Shown in pieces: positions 43,181 through 54,740 of a stretch of DNA of 64,000 bases. The notes under the pieces are model-generated. The model searched no databases, had not been told where the DNA came from, and saw nothing but the letters and a program-made list of their open reading frames with translations. Where the stretch lies: positions 14,942,001 through 15,006,000 of the forward strand of contig CM069432.1 in the NCBI GenBank assembly GCA_035610365.1. Reading direction: 5' to 3'. This DNA is from Aquatica leii. Taxonomy: Eukaryota; Arthropoda; Insecta; Coleoptera; Lampyridae. Within the stretch, counting starts at the first letter, position 1. The number at the start of each line of letters is the position of its first letter. Position numbers and translations under genes: made by a program.

Positions 43181-45379
43181 AAATATTTCTTGGAAAAAAT
43201 TTTTTTTACAATAGTTATTCAAATGCAAAAGTAGCTGAAGGCTGAACAATGTACTCGACTGGAAGTAAAAGATTAATTAATTGATGATTAAAAGTTTACC
43301 ATAATTAATATTGCTAAAAGGTTAACATAAACTAAAATATAGCTTATGGGTTGGTTCAAGTAATGCAAATACGGGCTTAGTACAATTATAGAATTTGATA
43401 CACAAGAAATACACTGAAATCATAAAAGAAACACAGCTATGCTAAACAAAATATTTCCAGATTAACAAGGATTAATTTAAGCCAAGGTCTTTTTTTTGAC
43501 ACCTAATCATCCCCGCAAACTATCTTCTGCGAGAGCGACTCTGAATCTATCTTGTTATAAAACGTTAAACTCTAGCCAAAAAGGAAAATAAGAGTCGAAC
43601 GCTGTTTTGTTTATCTGCACTTATTTTCTATCAATTTTGTACAGTGCTTGATCCACAAAGTTTCAATGAAGGAAACCCCTCAGTCGTAACTCAATTTGCC
43701 AAAAGCGCAATACCAAAACGACTCGTAATTAAGCAGAGTGAAAATACTTACAATTCAAGATTTTGGATGATGATGTGGAAAAAACGAAATTAACATATGA
43801 AGTTTTTTGCTTCTTTTGTAATTATTTGCGTTTTTAATTTTTGCATATAAAATAACATTTTTTGCCGCTATATTGCAAAAAAAGCTGTTTAATAGTCAGT
43901 GTTAGGATTTGCATTTAAAATTGTCAGTTTTTTAGCCTTTCTTAAAATTCATTAATTCAATTAATTTTTTGATAGCGTAAAAATACTTACATAAAATAAG
44001 TTACTTATTAAATGACAAACTACAAAACTACTTCACTTTTTCGTACTTACTGAATTTACACACAACTTATTACCTTTCTTTTATTTAAATAAATAAACAA
44101 TTTACACAATTTTGTTCTTTTATCTAAAATTTGTCTTCAGTTTGTGTCCCTTAGAAGCAATTCAATTATTTTATAATTTTATTTCGGCATGCTTAAATTA
44201 TATCTTTGCTTGCTAACGTCAAATTCATTCTTTAATTTTTATTAATTTTAAATTTTTATTATTGCTTTTTTGCTACAATACACAATCTTTTGTTTAAATT
44301 AAAAAGTAGTAAAATCCTTTCTATAAAGCTTAATATTTTTATTTAACGTTTATAAAATTCTGTTAATAACGTAAGAATTGTACGTCTATTTAAACAATTT
44401 AATTAGATTAATTAGAAATTTCAAAATACTAACTAACTTTGCAACGTAGTATCAGTATGTGGATATTAATTATATATTTTATGAAATTTCTGAAATTTGC
44501 AAAATTATTGTAATTGTTTCATAACAATTCCTTGGGAATAATTTAAAATAATTAGAAACCGTATCGTATTAAATACGTGAATGTTTTAATTTGTCTGATA
44601 AATTAATGCGTTGTTAGTGTCACATATTTTTTCTTAAGATTAGTTTTAATGGTTATTTGAATACTGTATTGGTTTTTAATTATTTAATGAATTACAATTA
44701 AAATCGATGTTGTAATGGGCGCCAGATTTTTAAATTTTAATTATAATATTTATTTATGTTAAGATACAACGTATTTACAATTGTCAAGGGAATCTAAAAT
44801 TATGTGTAATTAATTATATAACATTTAGCTATATAAAATATACGTTGTTACCGTTCATTATTACTGTATTTGTGTTGTATCAAATTTTTGGCCCAAATCT
44901 CAAAATCAACGCGCACGCGGTGTAATTAAAAGACTTTGGTACATTTAATATTTACAAATTTATTATAAAACAAATTAAAAAATGCAAACAGTTAATTAAA
45001 ATTAAGCAACAAACAAAATAAGTGACAATTTAAATAAAATTTACATGAATTTAACACATAATTGCAATATACGAGCGTTGAAATCTAATTGAAAAAAAAA
45101 ATTAAACAGCATGGTTACCTATGAATAAGGTGAGCTCTTAAGTTACACTGAACTCAAATATAATTGTAATAAATTTGTTTGCATTAAACGCAAACTGTAA
45201 ATAGCTGAGGTAAATTTGTTTCCTGATCAAGCTGCGAGTGACTATACCTAGAAGCTAGACAATAATTCTAGTCTAACGTGTTTAATAGGTAAAAAGTAGA
45301 AAAATCTGGATGACCATAGTAGGAAATTAACGTTAACTTCTTCTAATTACTCTATAAAGTGTCTTGCTATTTTAGAACG
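43181..45379. other. Very AT-rich intergenic DNA
   Basis: No coding frame above 60 codons, no repeat structure or RNA gene seen. Confidence 0.5.
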
Positions 45380-46031
45380 GCCATTATTCTGCTGGAAAAA
45401 CGAATCTCCCAACTACGAAAGAATCTTAGTTCTACCAACTCGTTAACATACTGCTGGGCGTTTATATTGTCTCGGAAGAATACCCAACGAGACTTACTCT
45501 CGTAGACTATACTATAATGTGGTGCACATTCCGCTCAACAGAAAATTGAACATCGCGTTGTTCCCCACGTCTTGGTATGACTACTCTCCGCTATTTCAGA
45601 TTCCAGTAAAGTCGCAACCTACACTGCTCCAAACGTTGACGTCGGTGTTCAACCGTCACTAGTCGCACAATATGTGGTCGATAAGATTGCAATCAAAAAC
45701 TTCTGATTTAACAGTAAACTGTTTGAAAGGTTACCTAAGAATTGATTGACAATTCATCCAGTACTGGAAAAAGTCGAAGATGGCAGTTGCGTACTTTATT
45801 TGTTTGCCGTCATTCCTTAGTTCCTTGTCTACAACAATTCCATGCTTGAAAACAGCGCGTGATATTGGATTGGCTCCGGTTAACACGATTTGCAGTTTCT
45901 CTGCACGAAACACCTTCACGTAAGCCAACAATTTGACCTCTGTCGAATTTGCTTAATTCGCTGTAATTTTTACGTTCTTGTAATCTAGACATAATTACAC
46001 CCTCAAAACACGTTATACAAAAAAACCACAA
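45380..46031 (-). pseudogene. Tc1/mariner-type transposase remnant
   Basis: It starts near 45990 with YSELSKFDRGQIVGLREGVS and CRETANRVNRSQSNITRC, the first helix-turn-helix of Tc1-like transposases. Further down, broken pieces of the catalytic core are seen at about 45590-45400: a 'GDFTGIWN' region, MFNFLLSGM and, in another frame, NAQQYVNELVEL, which is the conserved 'lN.q.Y.nevL' block. Many stops and shifts; the catalytic DDE is not recoverable by eye. Terminal repeats not found. Confidence 0.7.
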
Positions 46032-46416
46032 AAGATAAAAATATTAAAATCAACATGTAGTGAGTCCCTATAATTTATAAAAAATTGGTAATCACTAACT
46101 GTTCTCCACCCACAATTAAAAACGTCTGTAAACTTCCGGAAATTCATTGTATCTATACTCATCGTCAATTACTTCTGAGTTGTCATTTGTTAATAATAAT
46201 GTTAATAAATAACACACAAAGTACACACGATAATGAAGTAGTAGAAACAAAAAAAATACTCAGATATGCTATTACCATTTGATCCAATTGAAAAAAATTG
46301 AATAACTTGCTACTTATGAGTATTTAAACCTTTTACCCAAATTTGACCAGAAAATTCCCACCTTTTCTTAGTGTTGCAATTTCAATGTCACAGAGTATAT
46401 TATTTAAACATTGTTA
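46032..46416. other. AT-rich DNA up to the gypsy 5' LTR
   Basis: No gene. Ends with the target duplication TAAT (46417-46420). Confidence 0.5.
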
Positions 46417-46420
46417 TAAT

Positions 46421-46541
46421 TGTAACCGGTACTAGTAGTGGAAGCACAACCCGAATTTTGACATATGCGTGAATTTATATATGTAGTTTTCTTAATGTTA
46501 TTTACCCACGTTAAAATAAAATAAAATAAACTTATGTTACA
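46421..46541 (+). repeat. 5' LTR (121 bp)
   Basis: TGTAACCGGTACTAGTAGTG ... ACTTATGTTACA, with matching TGTAAC/GTTACA ends. Pairs with 52007-52126. Confidence 0.92.
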
Positions 46542-46543
46542 AG

Positions 46544-46562
46544 TGGCGCCCAACGTGGGGCC
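46544..46562 (+). other. Primer-binding site, tRNA-Lys type
   Basis: TGGCGCCCAACGTGGGGCC, two bases after the LTR. It is complementary to the 3' end of the insect tRNA-Lys whose acceptor end is ...CCCCACGTTGGGCGCCA. Confidence 0.85.
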
Positions 46563-46737
46563 AAAGACATTGAAACTTTAAAAAAGCGTGTAAAAGTGTT
46601 TTTTAATGCAAGGTGCTGGTTACTGCGGTGGAAGAAAAGAATCGACATAACCTTCTTTTTACCACTTTTATATTACTTTAAACTATATATATGAAAGACC
46701 GTATAATGCGAAACTTATTTTAGATACGAAGAAAATT

Positions 46738-47816
46738 TTGTCAAGTTTGGTTTCTTTGTCGAATTGTGTACACAGCTGCAACACGATTCCTTCTAAGAGC
46801 AAGCCGTTCACGCACGGATACGATTTACGCCTTCGTGTACTTACTTCAAAGGATTCATCAATTCCGACAAATCACCCTAGTAGTGCAGAAGCTACATACA
46901 CAATGTCAGACCCGATAATAATGACAGAAGCACAGTTGCAAATGTTACTAAATGGGATGCGACAAATTGTTTTAAATCAAAGTCGTGCTGTTACCCCATA
47001 ACCTGCAGTTAATTCTGAGATAGCAAGTTTCACAAAATGTTAGTCTTGCTTTTCCGGTATGTATGCCAATGCCAATGATATTAGATATTAGTACAGCGAC
47101 CTGGTTTTAAGGAGCAAAGTCGTTGATGAAAACTTAGGACGATGTCTTAAAAGGTTTAAGGCATGCATTTGGCAAAAACTTGCCTCCTCATAAGATGTTT
47201 AAAGATCTTCTCTTAAAAAAACAAACTGAACGGGAATGAACTTATCCATTTGTTAGTCACTACCTAGCATTGCTATCTTAATTACGGTCGGAAAATTATT
47301 CGATGTTACATGAATTACATAGGTTAGACATGATCCATAGTCTTCTACATCCAAAAATTAGAAGTCGAGTCTCGAGATATTTGATTAAGAACTTTGATGC
47401 AATTCATAACAAAGGCTCAATCAATTGAATCGGATTTAGGTGAAACTTATAAAGCGCCAGGGACTTTAGAATCAAGCAAACAGTCAAAATGACCCCAATG
47501 TAAATACTGCAAAGTATATGGCCATACACAGAGTGAATGCAGGAAGCTGCTTAAACTCGATAAAACAACTTTAACGATTACGTGTTATTATTGTTTTACA
47601 CCTGGGTTTGTGAGGTCCGAATGTCTAAAGTGCAGATCATCCTTATCTGTGTCCCAAAACAATGCAACCATTACAGCAAACAGACTTTCATCTACTGAAG
47701 CCAATTTTGGAGAAGTTAATGTCCTACGACCAATGCTACGTATTACAGTAAGTGATTTTACAAGATTAGCATTTGTAGATTCTGGTGCACGATCAAGCAT
47801 AGTTGGTCAAATGTAA
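46738..47816 (+). pseudogene. gypsy gag and protease, broken
   Basis: The first frame, 46738-47001, ends with MSDPIIMTEAQLQMLLNGMR, the probable true Gag start (M at about 46903). Capsid pieces follow in shifting frames (ELHRLDMIHSLLHPKIRSRV region near 47320). A nucleocapsid region at about 47500 has CKYCKVYGHTQSEC, a canonical CCHC knuckle, and a second CYYCFTPGFVRSEC where the His is replaced. The retropepsin then starts in a frame at 47610-47816, with VDSGARSSIVG as active site (DSGA form). Stops near 47000 and 47814 and several shifts. Inactive. Confidence 0.8.
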
Positions 47817-48266
47817 AGTAGACATTTGTTGGAAAAGAAAGTATCATACACTGAATCAATTATTTAAAAGATTTTGGCAGATAAAAAACCTAAAAACGTT
47901 CCTGTTTTGTTGTTTGATGTAACAGTAATTTTTTTATGTATATGCCATTACACAACAATTTATAGCTGTACTTGAACATGTAGATAGTAAAACACTTTTA
48001 GGTGCAGATTTTATTACCGCCGTTAGTATCTTATTAAATATACCAAAATGGAATACTGGTTTTTAGATAAACCACTTGCTGAACCTAGAATGGATGATCA
48101 AAATCATACAGCAATAAATACAGTTGAGATATCATTAGCTCTTCGTGACAATGAAGGTATTGAATCGAATGATGTTGAAAAGAAACAGCTCAATAACACA
48201 TCATCGACAAATAGTTGCTTATAACCAGGAAGCGACGCCCTTTGATGAGCATAATATTAAATTAAG

Positions 48267-49560
48267 CAATGACAGTCCCGCCATAGAAACTATCACCTGC
48301 GAAGAAGGAAATACTGAAAGGTGAAATTGAGAAAATGATAGAAAGTGATATCATCGAAGAATGCAAGTTAGCGTATGCAGCTCCAGTTGTTTTAGTGCCG
48401 AAAAAGGATGGAAAAACGAGAGTATGCATCGATTATCGTCGAATTAATAGTGTTACAGTGTCTAATCGTTACCCACTTCCAAGGATCGATGATCTATTAA
48501 ATGCTACAACACCGACAATGTGCATGTCTATAAATGATTTAGCTTCTGGATACTGGCAAGGCTTACTGAAACCCAAAGACCGTGATAAGACAGGTTTTGT
48601 CACCCAATTTGGAATATCCCGTTTTAAGAGGATGCTTTTTGGACTAAAAAATTCACAGGCAACATTCTAGCGATTAATAGACAGATTTAAATCAGGTTTA
48701 GGTGATGTTAGTGTGATTGCGTACCTAGATGGCCTAATTGTTATGTCGTGTAGCTTTGAAGAACAACGACAGACTTACATGTAGTGTTAGAACGATTAAA
48801 AACTTTTAAATTAAACACGAATCGTGTTAAATGTACTTTTTTTGTCCGAGTGTTAAATACTTAGGACATATTGTAACGCCTAATGGAATTGGTCCTGATT
48901 CGGGAAAAATATCCGCAATTGTACAACGACCGTCACCACGAAATGTTAAACAGGTTTTATCGTTTTTGCAGACTTGCAGTTTGTTTTGAAGGTTCATACC
49001 AAACTTCGGTAAGGTCGCACGACCATTAAGTCAACTAACTCGCAAAGCTGTTACCTGGGGACTGAAGCAAGAAGAAGCGTACGCAGTACTAAAACGTTTG
49101 CTAACTTACTTTACCCATTCTACGACCTGCAGATCCAAGTCTACTATACAACCTACAAACGGATGCCAGCTCATATGCTCTGGGTGCCTGTCTACTTCAG
49201 GCGGAAGGACGTGACGAACGCCCCGTTGAATATGCAAGTCGTGTTCTAAGTGCTGCTGAATGAAACTACAGCACTACGGAACGAGAAGCTTTGGCAGTAG
49301 TCTATGCAGTGCAGAAGTTCAGATGTTATTTGGATGGATCTACGGTAACCATAACGACTGATTATTAACCGTTACGATGGCTTATGTCACTACGTTCTCT
49401 GAGTGGTCGTCTGGCACAATGGGCGCTGATCTTACAGTCGTTTGACATAAAGATAAAGTACATTCCTGTTCGCAGAAATGTTATAGCAGAGACGTTATCA
49501 CGTCCTCCGTGTCATGATGTCAATTTGGATTCATGTTCTGTGTGTACTGTCAACTGAATT
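48267..49560 (+). pseudogene. gypsy reverse transcriptase and RNase H, broken
   Basis: RT fingers and palm in 48335-48670: MIESDIIEECKLAYAAPVVL, KKDGKTRVCIDYRRIN, then SINDLASGYWQ (first Asp) and FKRMLFGLKN. A TAG replaces the codon after ATF. The catalytic palm block near 48720 reads AYLDGLIVM, so the second Asp of YLDD is Gly. Connection domain, then RNase H at about 49130-49480 (LQTDASSYALGACL, STTEREALAVVYAVQKF, TTDY*PL, IPVRRNVIAETLSRPP). Multiple shifts. RT is catalytically dead. Confidence 0.85.
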
Positions 49561-49779
49561 GCCAAGAATTACCCGAGAAAAACAATTAAGTGACCCTGAT
49601 GTAGCAAACATTATTAAGTGTTTTGAAAGTCCGACACTAAATAAAATACACTTCCATCGATAAAGTGATCAAGGTTACCTGATGTTACACAGAATACTAA
49701 ACCGTTATCCGCCTAATAGTGATAGTGAAGAGGCTCAATTGGTTTTGCTTTCTTTAGAAGTGGTAAGAATTCTGCAAGA

Positions 49780-50983
49780 ATATCATGACTCGCCACTGCC
49801 TAGTCATTATGGTGTAGATAAAACTTGCCGCTAAGTACTATAGACCATCCATGCGACGCGATTTTGAACAGCATGTAAAGTCAGCGTTATAACCAAAAAA
49901 TTTAAATCCAGCTGGACTATTACAAACTCCGGTGTTGGCGCAGAGGTTCGAAAATTTAGCTATAGATTTGGTTGAACTCTTTCCAGAGACAGAAGCAGGG
50001 GAACGTTGGATATTTGCAGTCGAAGATACGGCGACAAAATGGATGCAGTTTTTCCCATTAAAAAAAGCAACCGGCGAAGCCTGCGCAAAATGCCTTATTG
50101 ATGAGATCATTCTACGATATGGAACCCCTCCTCAAGTTATCAGCGATCATGGTAGTCAATTTGTTGGGAAAGTAAAGCAACAAGTTGCTTATAGTCTACG
50201 ATTTAAACAGACCCTCTCGCCTTTATATCATCGGTCTTTAAATCCTGAAGAACGACGAAACCGAGATCTGAAGATACAGTTATCTGTTATTGTGGGAACG
50301 GAACATACGAAATGGAAGGAAGCATTGCCTTCGATACGATTCGCAATAAACAGGAGCAAGCATTTGTCTACGGGTTATAGTCCTGTCTATTTGAGTTTTG
50401 GACGGGAACTGAAGAGCCTTAGTGTCAAACGCGACTTGCGCACTGTACTAGAAAATTAGTATTTCCTACTAGAGATTCCCCATATCATCAGACAATCGAG
50501 AAAACTTTGTACAATGTTCGGGAAAGACATGAAACAGCACAAGACAAAAATAAGAAGTATGTTGACAAGCACCGCCGAGACATAGAACCTTTCAAAGTTG
50601 GTGATCGGGTACTGGTTGACACCCACATCCTTAGCAAAGTGTCGAATTAATTGAGTGCTAAGCGTGCTCCAAAACGAGATGGACCATATCTTATCATTCA
50701 GAAGGTATTGCCTACATCTTATACCCTCCGTGCTCCTGATCGACCCGATGTTTTACTTGGAACCTACCATGTTTCTGCATTGACACCTTTTGTAGAAGAC
50801 GAAAGTTTGAATCCAGCCCCCATCTACCCCATGAGAAAGAGAAGCCGATCCCGTAAGGCTATAGTGGAAAATACGACGCTACCTTTTTCAGATGAAGAAG
50901 ACCTGACTATAGAACTTCTAGTAGTAGATGATGTGCTAACAACGAGTGCTACGTATCCTCGCCGAGCCCGCAAGAATAATTAA
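49780..50983 (+). pseudogene. gypsy integrase with C-terminal tail, broken
   Basis: The zinc-finger region near 49780-49910 keeps HDSPLPSHYGVDKT, but the Cys pair is lost. The catalytic core frame 49932-50459 has LAIDLVELFPETEAGERW (first Asp), GTPPQVISDHGSQF (second Asp) and PLYHRSLNPEERRNRDLK, where the usual 'NG..Er.n..lk' carries the Glu. Then INRSKHLSTGYSPVYLSFGR. After a stop at 50458 the tail resumes at about 50465 (HQTIEKTLYNVRERHETAQD, then FKVGDRVLVDTH) and 50651-50983 (GPYLIIQKVLPTSYTLRAPD, LLGTYHVSALTPF). A long acidic end follows. Confidence 0.85.
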
Positions 50984-52006
50984 CCATGTACAGCACCTTG
51001 CTGTGTATCATCAATTAATTTTGTAGCGCAAAACTAAGGTAGTTTTAGATAAGCGAAGAGTGCGCTAACAAACGATGTAAAGAAATTAATTAAACAATCA
51101 GTAGAATTGCCAAAGTTGCTTAATTAACTTCCTAAGTCAGGGATGCCAAATAGTTTGATTTTAAGATTAAACTATTAAAGTCTTATCTGCAATAAAAAGT
51201 TACACAGGAATAATTCATTGATTCAATCTCAAAAGATAGTTATAATTCTATATTCAAAAACAAAACAAAAACAAAAAGGTAAAATTCAGTACTGTTACTT
51301 AATACTTAAGATAGAAGCTTTTATTATTTAATTAATAAAACTTAAAACTAAGAGAATACCGGTATTTCTTTACATATAGTAAAAAAAAAACAATTTTGAA
51401 TTGAGTTAATTTAAATATTTGCGTTAAGCAAATTTAAACTTTATATTAATTAGAGAATTTTAATATTTAGTATCTAATAAGTTAGGTTCAAATTTATAGT
51501 TATTTAGTAAAAAAAAACCACGTTTGTTGATGATGCAAAGTTTTTAATCGACGAAAGGAATGTAGATAGATATATGTAACTCACGCTTGTGGATCAAATT
51601 TCACGTTGATGTCATCCAACTGAATGCAAAGCTAATGTTGGCGGATAGCCTTGGGAAATTTCCCATTAAGAATCGATGACCAAGGTGTATTTTCTTCAAG
51701 AAAATCAATTTGGATCATTGACATATCTCTATTATTAACACAGACTTATAAATAAATAAAAGCAACATGGCTTCAAAATTAAGTACCACAAGCGTACTAC
51801 TTAAAGGCTGAGTACCGAATGAATCTCAAGGCTGACCTCGCCCTAAAAAGTAGCGACTCTACAAAATATAAATAACATTTAATTAAAATAATACAGATAA
51901 TTTAAAGTCAAATAATAACAGTAACGAAAACGTTACAATTTATTGCAGATATTATTCACTGTTGGATCCCATCCGAGACGGTATGCGGAATCCAAAAGCG
52001 GAGAAT
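50984..52006 (+). other. 3' internal non-coding region of the gypsy element
   Basis: AT-rich, no env-like frame. Ends in the purine tract before the 3' LTR. Confidence 0.7.
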
Positions 52007-52126
52007 TGTAACCGGTACTAGTAGTGGACGTAGACCCGAATTTTGACATATGCGTGAATTTATCTATGTAGTTTTGTTAATATTATTTATCCACGTTAAA
52101 ATAGAATAAAATAAACTTACGTTACA
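52007..52126 (+). repeat. 3' LTR (120 bp)
   Basis: TGTAACCGGTACTAGTAGTG ... ACTTACGTTACA, followed by TAAT. Confidence 0.92.
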
Positions 52127-52130
52127 TAAT

Positions 52131-52470
52131 TCCATTTTAATTATTAATAAATATATATGATTTATTGTGATTTAGTTATTATGTATAGATGATTCCAAAC
52201 TTATGGCCTGCAGCATACTTGAAAAAAAAATAGATTAGATTAGAAAAATAGATCCTTATTGCTATTAAGTTGAAATTATCAAAAAATTATCACCATTTAT
52301 GCAATTAGATTTGATAATTTTTACTACGAAAATTGGTATTTGAGATCAGTCCCGATAGGTTAGAATAATGTATTTATTTTATTGTTATCATTTTGTAATT
52401 GTTCTAAGACAATGTTCTAATAAAACTTAAGCACTAATAGCGAAGGCTTCCACGGCCAGAGCCTATACTA
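52131..52470. other. AT-rich spacer
   Basis: No feature between the gypsy element and the Penelope terminal structure. Confidence 0.45.
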
Positions 52471-52722
52471 TAAGATAAGAATGTCTTCCGGGTTTGGACT
52501 GTGTCATTGTTGTAACCAAAGTTGCCAACGTTTAGAATCTGACTTGGTTCACAAGTTTGATTACCTAACTTTTGAGAAGTTATTAATTAGATTTCGGTTG
52601 CTTGTTTGAGTTTTTTGATTTATCTCACGTCCTCATGAAGCCTCTTACAAAAGTGGGCGAAACATTGGCAACTTCGGTTACAACAATGACACGGTCCAAA
52701 CCTGGAAGACAATCTTATCTTA
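52471..52722. repeat. 60-bp inverted repeat enclosing a degenerate hammerhead core
   Basis: 52471-52530 (from TAAGATAAGAATGTCTTCC to TTGCCAACG) pairs with 52663-52722 (from CATTGGCAACTTCGG to AATCTTATCTTA), with about six mismatches over 60 bp. The loop holds CTCATGA (52632-52638) and GAAA (52659-52662). Confidence 0.8.
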
Positions 52723-53028
52723 GTATAGACTCCGACCGTGGACTATTACATTAAGAACCTCTACGGGGAGAATATTTTTTTTAAAACATCCGTATTTTCC
52801 AAACTTTGCCACAAACTCGTCAAACTTTTGTTCACTTTAACCTTTTTGAGTTGCTGTCGTGACCACAGCATCATTCCTGCATTCCTCAGAATCAAGTTCC
52901 ACATTCAGACACGTTCTTCTAAAAACATCCTACACCGTGCTAGTCTAGTGTTGATACGCAAACCGATTAAGTAAACTAGGCTAGAGTTAGACACCATTTC
53001 AAAACAACTCTTTTATCTTCATCTTGAG

Positions 53029-54360
53029 TTGGCTAACACTCTATCGCCAGATGATTGGAATCTCTTTGACAACATTACTTACCAGCAGTCTGATACCACT
53101 CTACGACTAACCGCTGAAGGTCATCTCAAAAAGTTTCAATTATTGAAATCCAAAGATCGTATAGCTTTATCCATTACTAACTCCTTAAAGACGGTTGTCA
53201 ATTTATCTAGTTTGGTCCTCACTTCAGAACAGGAATCGGTGCTATCTAAGGGTTTGAATTTTGCTGTTGCTCCCAAACGGATTCCCAAAGAAGATATTTT
53301 ATGTGCTGTTGAGACTTCTATAAGACATCTTCCTCGCCACATTTCAGATCCCATTCGGATTAACACTGGCAAAATACTGGAATCATCTAAAATTCGTAAA
53401 TCCAATAGTTTTAAGCCGGAAAAGTTAGCTCTAAAAAGACTTCGTAAGAACCCTGATATGATGGTTCTTCCAGCCGACAAAGGCAACTGTACAATCGTTT
53501 TGAACAAAATTGATTATGTTGCTAAAATCCATTCTATTTTGTCTGAAGAAACGTAAACTCTTCTAACTTGTAATCACACTTCGAGGATTGAACGTGAGGT
53601 CAGCCAAATCATTAAATATTTGAATCTACCTCCTGAAACTAAACGTCCACTTACCCCTTCAGATTCTAAACAACCTCGTGTATACGGACTTCCCAAAGTT
53701 CAAAAACAAGGCATTTCCTTTCGACCTATCGTCAGTACTATCCAATCTCCTACCTACAACATTCTTTGCGAGTTTACAGGTAAAACTTCTTTTCACATCC
53801 TCAACTCTCAACATTTTATTCAACGTCTAGAAACTATAAAACTTGAACCCCAAGATCTTCTCGTGAGCTTTAATGTCACTTCACTTTTTACTAAAGGTCT
53901 TAATAAAGATTCGCTTATTATCATCAAACAGGTTCTGTCTCAACATAGCAAGGATTTAAGTTTGTTTCCTCTTATTATTAAGTGTCTATCCTCTACTTAC
54001 TTCCAATTTGATAACAAGTTTTACGAACAAGTTTCTGTTGTAGCTAACATTTTTATGGAATCCTTTGAAACGGTTGCTTGGGAATCATCAATATTAAAAC
54101 CTAAAGTGTGGTTTAGATATGTTGACGACACGTTTATTGTTTGGTCTCATGGTCATCTTGAATTGTCTAAGTTTCTTAATCATCTTAACAATCAACACTT
54201 AGATATCAAATTTACTATGAAAATCTAAAGTAATGGTTCTCTTCCATTTCTTGATGTTCTTGTGACTCGTAAGCCCGACGGACTTCTGGATCATTCTGTT
54301 TATCGCAAACTCACCCATACGGACAGATACCTTTATGCTTCGTCTAAGAACTTATCCTAA
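53029..54360 (+). pseudogene. Penelope-type reverse transcriptase, two stops
   Basis: The frame 53029-53556 holds the N-terminal region (LTSEQESVLSKGLNFAVAPK, LRKNPDMMVLPADKGNCTIV), ending at a TAA. After it, at 53620-54228, come RVYGLPKVQKQGISFRPIVS, LLVSFNVTSLFTKGLNKDSL, TYFQFDNKFYEQ and the catalytic KVWFRYVDDTFIVW. After a second [18 protein letters not shown] and [18 protein letters not shown], to about 54360. The first catalytic Asp (usually SFDVxSLFT) is Asn, while the YVDD pair is intact. The 'MG.PLS' block between them is degenerate (NIFMESFETVAWES). The frame is nearly continuous otherwise, suggesting moderate age. The order and motifs are those of Penelope RT, related to telomerase. 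Confidence 0.85.
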
Positions 54361-54638
54361 GTTAGGTTTTTGGTTCCTGTCACTAGTTCTTTATCGAAAA
54401 CACGCCCCTTTTCAATTGTAACCCAATCAGAGTCAAGCTCAACCATCCTTTTCCTTTATATACGGAGACTACTTGTTCTTAAGTCACTTCTACGGAGTTT
54501 AGAATCTGGCTTGGTTCACAAGTTGATTACCTAACTCTGTAGTGGTTCTTTGTTAGATTTTCGTTTGCTTTTTCAAGTTTATCGTTTTCTTAGTAAGATT
54601 TCGATAGCTTGTTTGAGTTTTTCGATTTATCTCACGAC

Positions 54639-54669
54639 CTGATGAAGCCCCTTACGAAAGTGGGCGAAA
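54639..54669 (+). ncRNA. Hammerhead-ribozyme-like core in Penelope terminal repeat
   Basis: CTGATGA (54639-54645), then stem II GCCC...GGGC (54647-54665) capped by CTT-ACGA-AAG, then GAAA (54666-54669): the conserved CUGANGA / stem / GAAA arrangement of hammerhead ribozymes. Penelope-like elements are known to carry hammerheads in their terminal repeats, probably for RNA processing. The cleavage-site strand and stems I and III are not settled by eye. The equivalent at 52632 has CTCATGA (a core G changed), and that at 38404 lacks the first block. Confidence 0.55.
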
Positions 54670-54740
54670 CGTTGGCAACTTCGGATACAACAATGACACG
54701 GTCCAAACCGGGAAGACATTTTTATCTTAGTATAAACTTA

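Larger units (their letters stand above)
46421..52126 (+). mobile_element. Ty3/gypsy retrotransposon with both LTRs and TAAT target duplication
   Basis: 5' LTR 46421-46541, tRNA-Lys-type primer site, gag, protease, RT, RNase H, integrase, purine tract (CAAAAGCGGAGAA, 51993-52005) and 3' LTR 52007-52126. TAAT flanks both ends (46417-46420 and 52127-52130). The structure is complete, but every coding region carries stops or shifts. The two LTRs differ at about ten positions by eye, so the insertion is not very recent. Confidence 0.92.
52471..54740 (+). mobile_element. Penelope-like element 2 with terminal repeats
   Basis: Direct repeats at 52530-52728 and 54497-54740 share GTTTAGAATCTG(A/G)CTTGGTTCACAAG and ACTTCGG(A/T)TACAACAATG...CGGTCCAAACC and flank an RT gene. 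In front of the left repeat, 52471-52530 is an inverted copy of the repeat's end. Mixed direct/inverted terminal repeats (pLTRs) are usual for Penelope elements. The RT lacks a recognisable GIY-YIG, so this copy is truncated or of an EN-less type. Confidence 0.8.

Noticed and set aside
53136-53507. Minus-strand 123-codon frame
   Set aside because: It is antisense to the Penelope RT N-terminal region.
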